Source: Vulcanimicrobiota bacterium
GTDB lineage: Bacteria > Vulcanimicrobiota > Xenobia > Xenobiales > JADMJV01
Reading direction: 5' to 3'
NCBI GenBank assembly: GCA_019637395.1
Contig: JAHBVR010000009.1
Location: 186,001 to 250,000, forward strand
DNA length: 64,000 nt
Shown here: one piece after another, positions 53,318 to 64,000 of the stretch
Position numbering within the stretch: the stretch's first letter is position 1
How the letters are laid out: every line of letters starts with the position of its first letter
Notes under the pieces: model-generated
The model's database searches: none
Told to the model about the DNA's origin: nothing
Seen by the model: only the letters and a program-made list of their open reading frames with translations
Position numbers and translations under genes: made by a program

Positions 53318-55696
53318 CTACTTTCCCTTTTCCCGCTTTCTCAACAACAAGGGGGGCAATACCCGCGAGTCCATGGGATCGGGGGGTAGTCCCATGTCAT
53401 CGAAATCAACCGAGGCGGGCGACTCCACCGGCTGAGAGGGAAAAGCCGACTTCATGGGTAGTCCGGGAGAGAAGGGCTCAAAATCCGCGCCCGGTGAGCG
53501 CGCGGGAGGTTCCTGACTGGCCGGCCGCTGCTGGTTGGCCTGAATCAATTCCCGAGCGTGGGCGGCAAAGGCGCTGACCGGGTTCCCAGCTTTTGGCGGG
53601 GGGCTCCCCAGCACACGTCCTCCGCCCGGCGCCGCTGGGGGTGGAGTGGGCGCCGCCAGAGGCACGGGCGGTTGCGTGGGAGCATTGCCTGCCGCCAGCG
53701 CCGCCGCCGTTCCGGGAGGCTGGCCCAAAGGCCCGGATCGGGGAGCAGGCTGAGGCACAGGCCGGGCAGCCGGGGGAGGCTGCGGCGGAGCAGTTGGAGG
53801 AGCCTGCGGCGGTGCTGGAGCGGGCGGACGAGCTATCGCGGCGGGACGACTCGGTAGCTGAGGAACTCCTGGGCGGGCAGGACCGGCCGCCGGGCGGGCA
53901 GGCGCCGCCGGAGGTTGTGGCGGCGCCTGGGGAGGGGCCGCCATGGGTGGGGGGGCGGGACGTGCGGGGGGCCGGCTGGGCGGCGGCGGCGGTGGCGGCA
54001 GGGGAGCGGCGTAGGCGGGCGGCGGCGGGGCCGGCATCGCCTCACTGGATGGCTGCGTAGCCCGGTCGCTGCTCACATGGACGTGACATACTCCGGCTCG
54101 GGGATGGCGCACGTCCAATTGAACGCGACCGCTGCCCTGCACCAACCATTCCACTTCGTAACGAGCCTCGACCAGGTCGCCGGCTGTATAAGGAACCGGC
54201 GTATCCAACTCGTTGAGACCCACGCCCAGCAGTTGCTGACCGTGGATGCGCTCCTTGCCCAGCACCAGCGAAGCCGAGTGATCCAGAATCAACTGCAATT
54301 CGAGCTGCTGGTGAACTTCGCGCTGATTGCCTCGACAGACCCAGGTGGGTAGGAATCCGCGGTTTTCCACCACCGCCCGCAGTTTACGCAGCGGGGGGTA
54401 GTCATCACCATCGTGAGCCTCGGCCCAGCCCAGCGTCTCCTCCACAAATTCGGGAACGCTCAGGCGCGGCAGAGACTGAGCCACACCTAACACCAGCTTG
54501 CAGAAGCGCTCCAGCTCCGACTGCAGCAAACCGCCGGGGGGAGGGTTGAGCCAACTGTAAAGCCACTCCCAACCACCCAGTTCGACCGGGCCTAACTGGG
54601 GATGGTCAAAGGCTGTCCAGGGGTAAAAAGCGCCTGGACAATTTTGATCGAGCCAGCGGATGACCCCCGCTTGCTCCGGTTCGTCCAATGGTCGTTCCGG
54701 ATCGAAACGCTCGACGCCTACTACGCGCGCCAGATTCCAGGGCTCGGCGCGCACCACCAGCAAGCCCTGGTTCTGGTGAGCCCACTGCAAGTAACCTGGA
54801 GCCGAGCTGTGGCTGAGCGTCAAGCCGGTCCACTCCTGCAGTTTACGCCCCAAACGTGTAATCAGAGGGGCGTCGGCGGCGGAGGGTTCCGGCATCGAGA
54901 GACCGGAGCCTAAATTGCCAAAACTCACCACCGCGCCCAGATTGGCGTGGGTGCGGAAGAAATCAGCCACCACTCGGGTTTCCGGTTCCGACAGCGGGTA
55001 GGGCCCGCACACCTGGGGGTCCCATTCTCCCGAGGTAGGAAAGTTTCGTTCCAGGTCCAGTCGGCTGCGCACCCCCCCGTGGGTGGAGCGGCCACCGCCT
55101 TCGCATAAACCTTCCGGCATCAGCCGGTAAAAAGGTCCCTGGCGGTCTTCCGGACTGCGCGGCACCATCAAGCGGGCGTCGCGCCGGGAGACCTTCCACG
55201 GACCGAGCGGGTCGAGCTGGCGCATCTGCAGGCTGCGCCCATCGCCATTGGCATCGCCGGGACGCAGGCCGGCCAGGCCCGGCGCCATCGGCCGAGTCGA
55301 AGACCAGCACCACTCTCCCGTGTGCAGGCTCAAATCGCCGGCATCGGCGGCCAGGCGGGGGCACACGTAAAAGGTGACGTGATCCAGCAAGTCCGTGATG
55401 ACCGGGTCGCGGCTATAAAGGTCGGTCAGTTTCCTGACCAACTCCAGGCAGGCCGAGGACCCCAGCAGTTGTCCACCCCTCCAGCCCCCGTCGATCCACA
55501 GCGCTGGCTTCTCATGCCCCTCGCCGGTGGCGTGGTTGGTAATCTCGACCATGAAGAGAGGTCGGCCTTCGTACGAGGTGCCGATAGTGTAGAGGCGCAG
55601 CAGATGGGGAGCGGCCTCTTCGGCAATGCGCAGATAGTCGCCAATTTCATGATTGACGTAGTAGCGGTCGGTGGCTACGGCGGGGACGACTGGCAA
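53318..55696 (-). CDS. Carboxypeptidase M14-like protein lacking zinc ligands, with Pro-rich tail
   Basis: A 792-residue protein. Residues about 10-390 have the strand order and conserved segments of M14 zinc carboxypeptidases (IGTSYEGRPLFMVEI, then ALWIDGG, LDLERNFP, WTAFDHP). At the usual HxxE zinc site the sequence reads WRGGQ, and at the third His (usually S-x-H-S-Y/G) it reads SFGNLG, so no zinc ligand seems to remain. Residues about 550-700 are a Pro/Ala-rich linker with runs of prolines, and the C-terminal 90 residues are low complexity. There is no signal peptide. The start is a TTG with GAGGA close before it. Confidence 0.75.
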   Translation of the reverse strand: MPVVPAVATDRYYVNHEIGDYLRIAEEAAPHLLRLYTIGTSYEGRPLFMVEITNHATGEGHEKPALWIDGGWRGGQLLGSSACLELVRKLTDLYSRDPVITDLLDHVTFYVCPRLAADAGDLSLHTGEWCWSSTRPMAPGLAGLRPGDANGDGRSLQMRQLDPLGPWKVSRRDARLMVPRSPEDRQGPFYRLMPEGLCEGGGRSTHGGVRSRLDLERNFPTSGEWDPQVCGPYPLSEPETRVVADFFRTHANLGAVVSFGNLGSGLSMPEPSAADAPLITRLGRKLQEWTGLTLSHSSAPGYLQWAHQNQGLLVVRAEPWNLARVVGVERFDPERPLDEPEQAGVIRWLDQNCPGAFYPWTAFDHPQLGPVELGGWEWLYSWLNPPPGGLLQSELERFCKLVLGVAQSLPRLSVPEFVEETLGWAEAHDGDDYPPLRKLRAVVENRGFLPTWVCRGNQREVHQQLELQLILDHSASLVLGKERIHGQQLLGVGLNELDTPVPYTAGDLVEARYEVEWLVQGSGRVQLDVRHPRAGVCHVHVSSDRATQPSSEAMPAPPPPAYAAPLPPPPPPPSRPPARPAPPPMAAPPQAPPQPPAAPARPAAGPARPGVPQLPSRPAAIARPPAPAPPQAPPTAPPQPPPAARPVPQPAPRSGPLGQPPGTAAALAAGNAPTQPPVPLAAPTPPPAAPGGGRVLGSPPPKAGNPVSAFAAHARELIQANQQRPASQEPPARSPGADFEPFSPGLPMKSAFPSQPVESPASVDFDDMGLPPDPMDSRVLPPLLLRKREKGK

Positions 55697-55753
55697 AGGT
55701 TCCTCGTCAAGTGCGGCCTGTATTTGCTCTCAAAGGCATCAACCGCTGGTGGT

Positions 55754-56731
55754 CTATTCGACCTGATAGTCCAGATCTGCTTCCAAGTCCTCCAAAAGGG
55801 TCAACAACTCGTAGCGAAAGTCTTCGCAGGGACGAGCCAGCATGCGCAGCCCGGCCACCAGCAAGAACCAACCCTGGTTCAAGGCCGAGACCTGGCGATT
55901 CTGCGTGTAAGACTGGAGCATTTCCAACGCCTGGCGCAGATTCTGCAACCCTCCGAAAACCTGTTCATAGGCTTCCACCAGCTCGCGCGGCAGCCACTGC
56001 TCCTGCTCTTCCCAGCGCGGGATGTCGCGCAAGCGGCCCTGAATTTCGACCACCTGAGAACGCAATTGGTCGATGCGCACGCTCCAGTCACCCAGGGGCA
56101 TTTCGCCAGCCACCAGCTTCCGTGTGTCGCGGTAAAGCTGCAGCCAGGGTTCGGCCACCTCGTAAAACTCCTGATCGACTTGAAACTCGTCACTCACCTC
56201 ACCCAACGGAGCCTGGCAGCCCGAGCACTCGGCCTGTCCAGGGGGAGTGACAGCACCGCACTGGTTACACACGCGACTGGTCTCGTGGCGCACCACCCGG
56301 CACAACTCGATCCACCAGGCTTCCAGGATGATGATGGCCTGCTTACAGCGCTCGATGCCCTGACCGACGCGAGGCAAATCGCCCTGCGAGAAGCACGAAA
56401 CCATTTCGGAAAGGCCTTCCGAAAACGAAAGCAAGGCCTGGGTGGACAGACTCCCCAGGGCCGCCTGCGGAAAGGTCAACGGCAGGGAGTGAAGCAACTG
56501 CTGATGCAGCGCCAGGTAGACCTGCAGCCGGTTGGCCACATCCTGAATGGAATCCACGAAGCCGTGGTCATCCACCACGCCCGCGGTATAGCGGCGGGCG
56601 ATACGGATGAACTCGCTCATTCCCGGCGAGAGAGTTTCGTCAGGGAAGGGATCGGTTTCAATGTCGGGGAGCGCCGAGTCGTCGCCGCCCCAGGCTTCGA
56701 CCAGACTGGACAGATAGGGATTATCGGCCAT
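55754..56731 (-). CDS. Zinc-ribbon helical protein of unknown function
   Basis: A 325-residue mainly helical, acidic protein with a zinc ribbon near residues 154-174 (CNQCG, then CSGCQ). The helical parts before and after it are rich in Leu and Glu and could form long bundles. There is no signal peptide or membrane span. AGGAG lies before the ATG. It stands between the PAS-GAF protein and the M14-like protein on the same strand and may serve as an adaptor. Family unknown. Confidence 0.65.
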   Translation of the reverse strand: MADNPYLSSLVEAWGGDDSALPDIETDPFPDETLSPGMSEFIRIARRYTAGVVDDHGFVDSIQDVANRLQVYLALHQQLLHSLPLTFPQAALGSLSTQALLSFSEGLSEMVSCFSQGDLPRVGQGIERCKQAIIILEAWWIELCRVVRHETSRVCNQCGAVTPPGQAECSGCQAPLGEVSDEFQVDQEFYEVAEPWLQLYRDTRKLVAGEMPLGDWSVRIDQLRSQVVEIQGRLRDIPRWEEQEQWLPRELVEAYEQVFGGLQNLRQALEMLQSYTQNRQVSALNQGWFLLVAGLRMLARPCEDFRYELLTLLEDLEADLDYQVE

Positions 56732-56827
56732 GCCCAGCGATTCTCCTGGACCCTCGCATTTGCCTCCTCACCCATGTTCTGGGGGGGACTGATGGGCTTC
56801 GCCCAGCGGACTTCGTCCGTCCCCCTC

Positions 56828-58540
56828 TTAGAGGAGTTCGAAGGCGGCGAAGGCTTCCAGCGGGTCGACGACTTTGCGCGTAATCTTGAGCATGACGCTG
56901 GTGCCTCCGGGATGGGTGCACAGGTAGAGCGAGTCGGCCATTTCCAGCAGAATCGAGTATCCCATGCCCAGCGAGGGGGCCGTTGAATAGCCGGCCGTAA
57001 GCACGGCGTTGGGCAGATTGGAAAAACTGATGCCCGGCCCTTTATCTTCGATGAGGATGAAGGCGTCTTCATCGATCACGCGGATTTCCAAACGTCCCGA
57101 CTCGGCGTGCTTGACTACGTTGCCGGCCGCCTCGGTGGCGCACAAGGCCATGTCGTGACAGCGCTCCTCAGTGAAACCCTCGGCGCCCAACGTCTTCTCC
57201 ACAAAATGGCGCAGGTCAGGCACATCGGCATAGCTGCGAATGGGGCGTTCGCCGGCGGAAACCCCGGCCTGCGACCAGACTTCCTCAAACTCGGCGGGCT
57301 CGCACAGGAACAGCTTGCCGCGCGTCACCGCCTGCAAAGCGTCCCGGTAGAACTGGCGGCGCGAAGCCTCTTCCTGGAGTTCCTCGGCCACGTGGCGGAA
57401 GTTGTCGATGGCCACGGCCATCGGGATACTCAGCGAAATTAACAGGGAGACCACTTCTCTGGAAAAATGGCCCGGGTCGGTGGAAACGAACCAGAGGCAG
57501 CCGGTGGGGCGGCCCTGCACCTGCAGCGGCACGATGGCCAGACCGAGCACGCCCGACTCCCGCAGGACCTGCAGCGGGCCTTCGTTCTCTTTATTGAGGT
57601 GGCGGTAGATCAACGACTTGCGATCCTGCATGGTTTTACGACACAGATCCCCGATGATCTCGCGCACGTTCTCTTCCAGATCGAGGCCCGGCGAGTTCCC
57701 ATAGGGCCCTTCGTCCAACCAGGCGCCGGCGGCAGCCAGATCCATCAATTCGATGCTACGCTGCAGCACCGTCTCCAGGGCCTGGTCGACGCTGGCCGCC
57801 TGGCTCAGCAGCGTGGCCACCGTGTAGAGAACAAAGAGCTCACGTCCGCGATCCGATTCCTGAGTGTTGCGAATGCCGCGCAGAACCAGAGAAGAGCCTA
57901 AAACGGAGCCATCTTTGGAGAGCCGCAGGTTGGGATCGAGTTCGACCATCTGGCCGTTCACCAAACTGACGGGCACGGCCGCCACCACCCCGGCGCTATG
58001 CTGGCGGCGCAACATGCGCAACTGAGCCACGTCACTGGGCTTGACGATCTGCTCCAGCGAGAGTCCCACCAGATCATCTACAGCCAGAGACTTCTGCAGG
58101 GAGGTATTGGACCAGCGGATCAAATCCTGGGCATCCAGCTCGAGAATGCCGTCGCTGACTCGGTTCAACAGCTTGCGATAGCGCTCGTGGACCGAAGCTT
58201 CGGCGCCGCGCGTCTCCCAGCTCTCGCCCAGCTTGCGCAGCAGAGCCAGAGGGGGCTTCTGCGCGCCCACGCGGATACGCCAGTGATAGAGGAACTTGGG
58301 TTTATCGTGAGGGCGGAAGATCCCGCTGAGCACGTAGCCGGCTTCGTCGGCCACACTCAAGGCGGCGTCACGCCGCGGATGGCTTTCGGAAATCAAAATA
58401 AGATCCGGTGTCGCCTGTTGAAATTCGCGACCCAACTGAGTCGGGTTGGGAATCAAGGTGAGAGCCGTTCTCTCCGCGCGTAAAACCCCACCGAACCACT
58501 CTCCGGCTTGAGAGCGGTTTTCCATTAACCAGACATTCAT
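56828..58540 (-). CDS. PAS-GAF protein with RsbW-type ATPase domain
   Basis: A 570-residue soluble signalling protein. Residues 1-110 resemble a response-regulator-like fold without clear phospho-acceptor; about 118-225 are a PAS domain (RVSDGILELDAQDLIRWSN); about 240-390 a GAF domain; and about 420-560 a HATPase_c domain of the RsbW/SpoIIAB anti-sigma-kinase kind (ALCATEAAGNVVKHAESG as the N-box, IEDKGPGI as the G1 box, TAGYSTAPSLGMGYSI). Such proteins act in partner-switching control. No STAS antagonist or PP2C gene is next to it. Probably controls the neighbouring genes, by inference from position. Confidence 0.8.
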   Translation of the reverse strand: MNVWLMENRSQAGEWFGGVLRAERTALTLIPNPTQLGREFQQATPDLILISESHPRRDAALSVADEAGYVLSGIFRPHDKPKFLYHWRIRVGAQKPPLALLRKLGESWETRGAEASVHERYRKLLNRVSDGILELDAQDLIRWSNTSLQKSLAVDDLVGLSLEQIVKPSDVAQLRMLRRQHSAGVVAAVPVSLVNGQMVELDPNLRLSKDGSVLGSSLVLRGIRNTQESDRGRELFVLYTVATLLSQAASVDQALETVLQRSIELMDLAAAGAWLDEGPYGNSPGLDLEENVREIIGDLCRKTMQDRKSLIYRHLNKENEGPLQVLRESGVLGLAIVPLQVQGRPTGCLWFVSTDPGHFSREVVSLLISLSIPMAVAIDNFRHVAEELQEEASRRQFYRDALQAVTRGKLFLCEPAEFEEVWSQAGVSAGERPIRSYADVPDLRHFVEKTLGAEGFTEERCHDMALCATEAAGNVVKHAESGRLEIRVIDEDAFILIEDKGPGISFSNLPNAVLTAGYSTAPSLGMGYSILLEMADSLYLCTHPGGTSVMLKITRKVVDPLEAFAAFELL

Positions 58541-58613
58541 GAAATAACCAATACACCCACAGGCCTCGACCCCCCTCGGGCCTCAGGGGGCACTTACCCA
58601 GTCATGGAAAATC

Positions 58614-59180
58614 TCAAGCCCCTAATAAACGGCTGACCTCGAAAACCTGTTCTGGCGCAAAGAGTGGCGCGATGGTCTGGCCGGGGGTCAGCACCAACAG
58701 GTCCTTATAACCAAATCCATCGGCCAGGGCCAGGGGTTGGCGCCGGACCTCCAGCCGCATCTTTTTCGTGTTCAGGATCCAGTATTCCGGCTGGCCGTAC
58801 TTCGCATACAAGGCCCCCTTGGTGCGGCGGTCTTTACTGAGAGTCGAACGCGAAACTTCGATAATCAGGTCAGCTACTTCGGGATGGCGCTCCCCATCCG
58901 GCAGGCCGCGCCGGACCAGAGCCAAATCGGGCTCGGGCTCACTGTAGGCTCCCAGCGTCAGGGGAAGTTGCACCAGAATTCGATGGGTGGACGCGAAGGA
59001 CTGGAACATGAGAGCGCTCAGCTCTTCGATGATACGGGCGTGCTGAGGGTTCTGCGGACTCAACGTTACGATCTCCCCTTCGATCAGTTCGACTCTCTCC
59101 CCATCGTCAAAGACGCCCGCCTCGCCCATGCGGGCGTATTCTTTGACGGTGAACTTTCGAGTCCGCAGTTGAATCGACAT
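58614..59180 (-). CDS. Uma2-family (DUF820) endonuclease-like protein
   Basis: A 188-residue protein of the Uma2/DUF820 family, which has a PD-(D/E)xK restriction-endonuclease-like fold and is expanded in cyanobacteria and related phyla. Conserved parts are the N-terminal VKEYARMGEAGVFDDGERVELIEGEI, EPEPDLALVRR, VADLIIEVSRSTLSKDRRTKGALYAKYGQPEYW and the final strand. It lies between the CPBP protease and the PAS-GAF gene. Cellular role is unknown; some are linked to mobile elements. Confidence 0.88.
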   Translation of the reverse strand: MSIQLRTRKFTVKEYARMGEAGVFDDGERVELIEGEIVTLSPQNPQHARIIEELSALMFQSFASTHRILVQLPLTLGAYSEPEPDLALVRRGLPDGERHPEVADLIIEVSRSTLSKDRRTKGALYAKYGQPEYWILNTKKMRLEVRRQPLALADGFGYKDLLVLTPGQTIAPLFAPEQVFEVSRLLGA

Positions 59181-59205
59181 CGTGGGGTAACTTCGGCGAC
59201 CTCGT

Positions 59206-60039
59206 TCAGGCCCCTAGCAGGTAGACGAAGACGGTCAGGTTCCACAGCGCATGAGTAAGCACGGCCGCCGGCAGCCCGGCTCCCCAGCGGACCCGGGCGA
59301 AAACCAATCCCAACCAGATGAGCTGAGGTAGACCGGCCGGGTCGGCGTGCACGAAGCCGAAGAGGCAGGCCGAGAAACAGAGGCGCCCCGGAGCCGGACC
59401 GCTGAGCAGGCTGCGATACCAGCTCTCCTCGACCAGCGGGGTGAGCAGGCAAATTTGAATCATCCACAAAACCCGTTCGGCCAGGCCGGCATGCAGCAGT
59501 AACTGCACAGCCGGGTTGCTGGAAGGCGGGGGATGGACCAGTCCGGCGTAAGCCACCGCCCCGCCCAGACATAAGCAATAACCGGCCCAGACCCAGCGCA
59601 GCCAACCCTTCGAGAATTTCCAACCCAATTGAGCGCGCCAGGGCCGGAGCCAGGCCAACATCCAGAAACTGTAAAGAAACTGTTGGCCCAGAGGGGATGT
59701 CCAGGCCCAAAAAGACATCCATAAATAAGCCCCCAGATAGACCGCCAGGTAGGCCAGCGCGGCTTTGTCCAGGGGGGCGGCGCGCGGCCGAGGCACGGGC
59801 CAGCGCAGCCGGGCCGCCCAATAGGCGCCGGCTAAAAAGACGAACCCGACCGGGACGAGCCAGGCCGGGTTCATCTGCGAGAGTCGCTCCAACCACTGAG
59901 CGGTCGGATCGAAGCCGCCCTTTTCCAGCAGGCGGTGCTGCCAGCGCAGGTGCAGCATCAATAGCCAGAGAGGCGTCAGAGCCAGCAGCAATACCCGCCG
60001 CGCCACCCAGGGATCGGGGGCATCCCCGATCTCGTCCAC
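59206..60039 (-). CDS. CPBP-family intramembrane protease
   Basis: A 277-residue membrane protein with about seven to eight spans and the CPBP (Abi/CAAX protease) motifs: EExxxR in PLVEESWYRSLL near residues 201-212, FxxxH in FGFVHAD near 228-234, and HALWN near 263-267. These glutamic intramembrane peptidases process prenylated or bacteriocin-type substrates. The start is a GTG one base after the sdhB stop, so it is probably read with the sdh genes, though no functional link is known. Confidence 0.85.
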   Translation of the reverse strand: MDEIGDAPDPWVARRVLLLALTPLWLLMLHLRWQHRLLEKGGFDPTAQWLERLSQMNPAWLVPVGFVFLAGAYWAARLRWPVPRPRAAPLDKAALAYLAVYLGAYLWMSFWAWTSPLGQQFLYSFWMLAWLRPWRAQLGWKFSKGWLRWVWAGYCLCLGGAVAYAGLVHPPPSSNPAVQLLLHAGLAERVLWMIQICLLTPLVEESWYRSLLSGPAPGRLCFSACLFGFVHADPAGLPQLIWLGLVFARVRWGAGLPAAVLTHALWNLTVFVYLLGA

Positions 60040-60040
60040 C

Positions 60041-60823
60041 TCAGGGAGCCAGGGTAGCCATCAGGTAATCGCGGCGCATCTGGGCGATGTGATTGATACC
60101 GATCTCTTTGGGGCAAACGGCTTCGCACTCACCGTGGTTGGAGCAGTCACCGAAGCCGAGCCGATCCATCTCTTCCACCATGGCCACCACGCGCTTTTTG
60201 CGCTCCGGCTGGCCCTGAGGGAGCATGGCCAGTTGGGTGATCTTGGCCGCCGTAAAGAGCGAGGCGGAGGCGTTGGGACAGGCGGCCACACAGGCACCGC
60301 AGCCGATGCAGGCGGCCGCGTCCATAGCTTTATCGGCCGCTTCCTTACCCACCGGGATACAGTTGGCGTCCGGAGCAGCGCCGGTATTCACCGAGACGTA
60401 GCCGCCAGCAGCGATAATCTGGTCAAAGGAGCTGCGGTCGACCACCAGATCTTTGATGACAGGGAAAGCTCTGGCGCGGAAAGGTTCGATCGTGATGGTT
60501 GAGCCGGCGGGGAAGTCGCGCATGCGCACGGAGCAGGTGGTGCAACCGGCGTGCGGCCCGTGGGCGACCCCGTCGATGACCAGACTGCACATGCCGCAGA
60601 TGCCTTCGCGGCAGTCGCTGTCAAAGGCAATGGCCTCCTTGCCCTCCTTGACCAGTTGTTCGTTGAGCACGTCCAGCATTTCCAGGAACGACATATTGGG
60701 GATAATCCCGTTGACGGTATAGGTCTGCAGACCGCCGGCTTTATCTTTGCCCGCCTGGCGCCAGACGCGAAGGGTATAGCGCGATCCTTGGGGTTTCTTG
60801 GCGATGGGTTCTTCCTTGGACAC
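60041..60823 (-). CDS. sdhB: Succinate dehydrogenase iron-sulfur subunit
   Basis: The electron-transfer subunit of succinate dehydrogenase (complex II). The [2Fe-2S] cysteines are in [15 protein letters not shown] and CTTC, the [4Fe-4S] in [12 protein letters not shown], and the [3Fe-4S] in [15 protein letters not shown]. The 260-residue length is normal. The start is a GTG with AGGAGG five bases before it. It follows sdhA after nine bases, with sdhC first, the order C-A-B found in non-proteobacterial complexes with a single cytochrome b anchor. Confidence 0.96.
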   Translation of the reverse strand: MSKEEPIAKKPQGSRYTLRVWRQAGKDKAGGLQTYTVNGIIPNMSFLEMLDVLNEQLVKEGKEAIAFDSDCREGICGMCSLVIDGVAHGPHAGCTTCSVRMRDFPAGSTITIEPFRARAFPVIKDLVVDRSSFDQIIAAGGYVSVNTGAAPDANCIPVGKEAADKAMDAAACIGCGACVAACPNASASLFTAAKITQLAMLPQGQPERKKRVVAMVEEMDRLGFGDCSNHGECEAVCPKEIGINHIAQMRRDYLMATLAP

Positions 60824-60832
60824 GGAGGCCTC

Positions 60833-62784
<1,952 letters not shown>

Positions 62785-62788
<4 letters not shown>

Positions 62789-63516
62789 AGGTGCAGTCCT
62801 CCCGCCGGCGTGGCGAAACTTTCATTCATAGCAAAGATGGTGACCGGCAGAAACAGAAAGCCGATGGAGAGCAGCACGGCCAGCACCCAGGCCAACTGGA
62901 CGGCCAGCGGCGTGGTCTTCTTGTTGAGCAGGCCCAACGACTGGAAGGCGCTCCACACGCCGTGCTTGAGATGCATTCCGAAGAGCAGCATGACGACGGT
63001 GTAGATGCCCACATACCAGGCCTGGCTGAAGCGCTCCACCACCACCCCGTAGAGGTCCACGTGTTGCTCGCCGTTGAGCGTATAGTGCTCGACGTGACCA
63101 AATAGATAGGCGAATTTGAACGTGATCAGATGGAAAATCAGGAAGCCCAGGATGGCCAGGCCGGTCCAGATCATTCCCTGGGAAGCGGCGCCCTTCCGGC
63201 TGCGCCCGCCGGCATTACCGGTCACTTCATAGCCGATAGGGCGGGCGGCCGATTTGTCCACCAGGGCCACGCTGATACCGTTCCAGATATGGATTCCGAT
63301 AGCCATCAACAGGAAAGCTTCGGCTACGTAGATGCCGGCCCCATGGCCTAGCGTTTCCAGAAACAAAGCGTAGCCGTTGAAAGCCTCCCGGCCCGCCAAC
63401 AGCAGCAAATTGCCAATCAAATGTCCGATGGCGAACCCAACCCAGATCAACCCGGTGAAGCCCATCAGATACTTCTTACCGAGCGAGGAGCGAAGCGCTC
63501 CTGTAAATGTCGTCAT
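62785..63516 (-). CDS. sdhC: Succinate dehydrogenase cytochrome b558 subunit
   Basis: The membrane anchor: a 243-residue protein with five spans and the histidines that hold two haems in single-subunit (B-type) anchors. These are visible in [45 protein letters not shown] and [16 protein letters not shown]. No separate sdhD gene is present, which fits this class. A good ribosome binding site (GGGAG) precedes the ATG at 63516. Its divergent partner is a DUF1800 gene. Confidence 0.94.
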
Positions 63517-63634
63517 AACCTACTCCCAAACTACAGTGGACAAAAAGCTTCCAGTGGCGGTTCCCAGCCTCCTGGCGGGCTCACCCCCGATAGAAAAAAT
63601 TTCCAAGCACGAGCCTTTTGCCTTCTTCCGTCTC

Positions 63635-63662
63635 CGGGGAATGAACAAACCTCTGTTCCCCG
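63635..63662 (+). other. Hairpin in the leader of the DUF1800 gene
   Basis: CGGGGAA (63635-63641) pairs with TTCCCCG (63656-63662), loop of 14, ending 13 bases before the ATG. It could cover the ribosome binding region. No promoter was fixed in the 159-base divergent gap. Confidence 0.35.
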
Positions 63663-63675
63663 AACCTGAAATAAA

Positions 63676-64000
63676 ATGCGTATCTGGTTGCTACTTTGGA
63701 TTCTCACCAGTTGCTCGTGGGGGCGGCCGCTCAGCTTCCCCTACCGGGAGGCCGGCCTGACATCCGAGGAAGCAGCCGCCCATCTCCTCAACCGTCTCAG
63801 CTACGGGCCACGGCCCGGCCAGCTCCAACAAGTCGTTCAAACCGGCCTGGAAAACTGGTTTGAAAATCAGCTCAAGGCGCCTCCCGAGGAGTTTCCTTTG
63901 CTCTCCAGCGACCCCCGGCCACTGGCTCAGGCCAAGCTGCGGCGAGCTCTGGACTCACCCTGGCAGGTGCGCGAGGTCATGACCGATTTTTGGTTCAACC
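63676..64000 (+). CDS. DUF1800 lipoprotein, 5' part (runs off the window)
   Basis: The first 108 codons of a DUF1800-family protein. The signal MRIWLLLWILTSC ends in a lipobox, so it should be a lipoprotein. The family's first conserved block is visible: AAHLLNRLSYGPRPGQLQQV and LENWFENQL, then WQVREVMTDFWFN at the edge. DUF1800 proteins are often encoded with DUF1501 proteins and occur in Bacteroidetes, Planctomycetes and other diderms; function is unknown. Confidence 0.88.
   Translation, partial: MRIWLLLWILTSCSWGRPLSFPYREAGLTSEEAAAHLLNRLSYGPRPGQLQQVVQTGLENWFENQLKAPPEEFPLLSSDPRPLAQAKLRRALDSPWQVREVMTDFWFN

Overview
The window reads as chromosome from a GC-rich, diderm (outer-membrane) bacterium. 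Evidence for the outer membrane is an Lpt-type LPS export set (lptC-like lipoprotein, lptB, an LptF/G-type permease) and two tandem porins that carry an N-terminal SLH domain, a coiled coil and a long beta-barrel. SLH-porins together with a DUF3084 protein, a secA-prfB pair, a DUF151 bifunctional nuclease and a three-subunit succinate dehydrogenase with a cytochrome b558-type anchor fit a diderm member of the Terrabacteria side of the tree (Cyanobacteria relatives, Armatimonadota, Eremiobacterota/Xenobia, Deinococcota) better than a proteobacterium. The exact phylum cannot be fixed from this sequence alone. No rRNA, tRNA, CRISPR array, transposase or phage gene was seen.

Layout. 1-2238 (minus): metallophosphatase, MoxR AAA ATPase, start of gltX. 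2321-4882: divergent spermidine-synthase-like exported protein, then a small exported protein and a DUF2252 protein. 4864-13814 (minus): one likely six-gene transcription unit rich in second-messenger domains: a 1345-residue HD-GYP protein with a 15-residue tandem repeat, a fatty-acid-hydroxylase-like membrane enzyme, two exported proteins, a REC-histidine kinase-HD-GYP fusion and a GAF-adenylate/guanylate cyclase. 13856-17720: DUF151 nuclease, then on plus a degenerate SDR, an exported protein and dapD-dapE (succinylase branch of lysine/diaminopimelate synthesis), closed by a strong terminator. 17824-22205 (minus): exported protein, ECF sigma factor, a large membrane anti-sigma-like protein and a degenerate ABC ATPase. 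22390-29014: a hypothetical gene and the tandem SLH-porins with their terminators and leader regions.

29467-39195 (minus) is a long housekeeping run: lptC, lptB, lptF/G-like, DUF3084, a YqgF-like RNase H-fold protein, an exported beta-propeller, an RDD membrane protein, secA and prfB. prfB needs a programmed +1 frameshift at CTT-TGA-C to be read. 39308-44543 looks accessory: an HTH protein with a C-terminal membrane tail, an MBL hydrolase, an mqsRA toxin-antitoxin locus whose toxin gene is broken but whose antitoxin and operator survive, an unusual oxidoreductase that looks like NuoI split by a GltD module, and a deletion-fused remnant of an antitoxin-VapC pair. A promoter-terminator unit at 44582-44713 could encode a small RNA or an attenuated leader for the GH26-like lipoprotein gene and its membrane neighbour.

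48533-58540 (minus) is the most unfamiliar stretch: two adjacent repeat proteins (15-residue and 34-residue units) sharing an N-terminal motif but no repeat type and no Sec signal, a tandem pair of small exported paralogues, a carboxypeptidase-M14-like protein that seems to lack its zinc ligands, a zinc-ribbon protein and a PAS-GAF protein with an RsbW-type ATPase domain. 58614-63516 holds a Uma2 nuclease-like gene, a CPBP protease and sdhCAB. The right edge cuts a DUF1800 lipoprotein gene.
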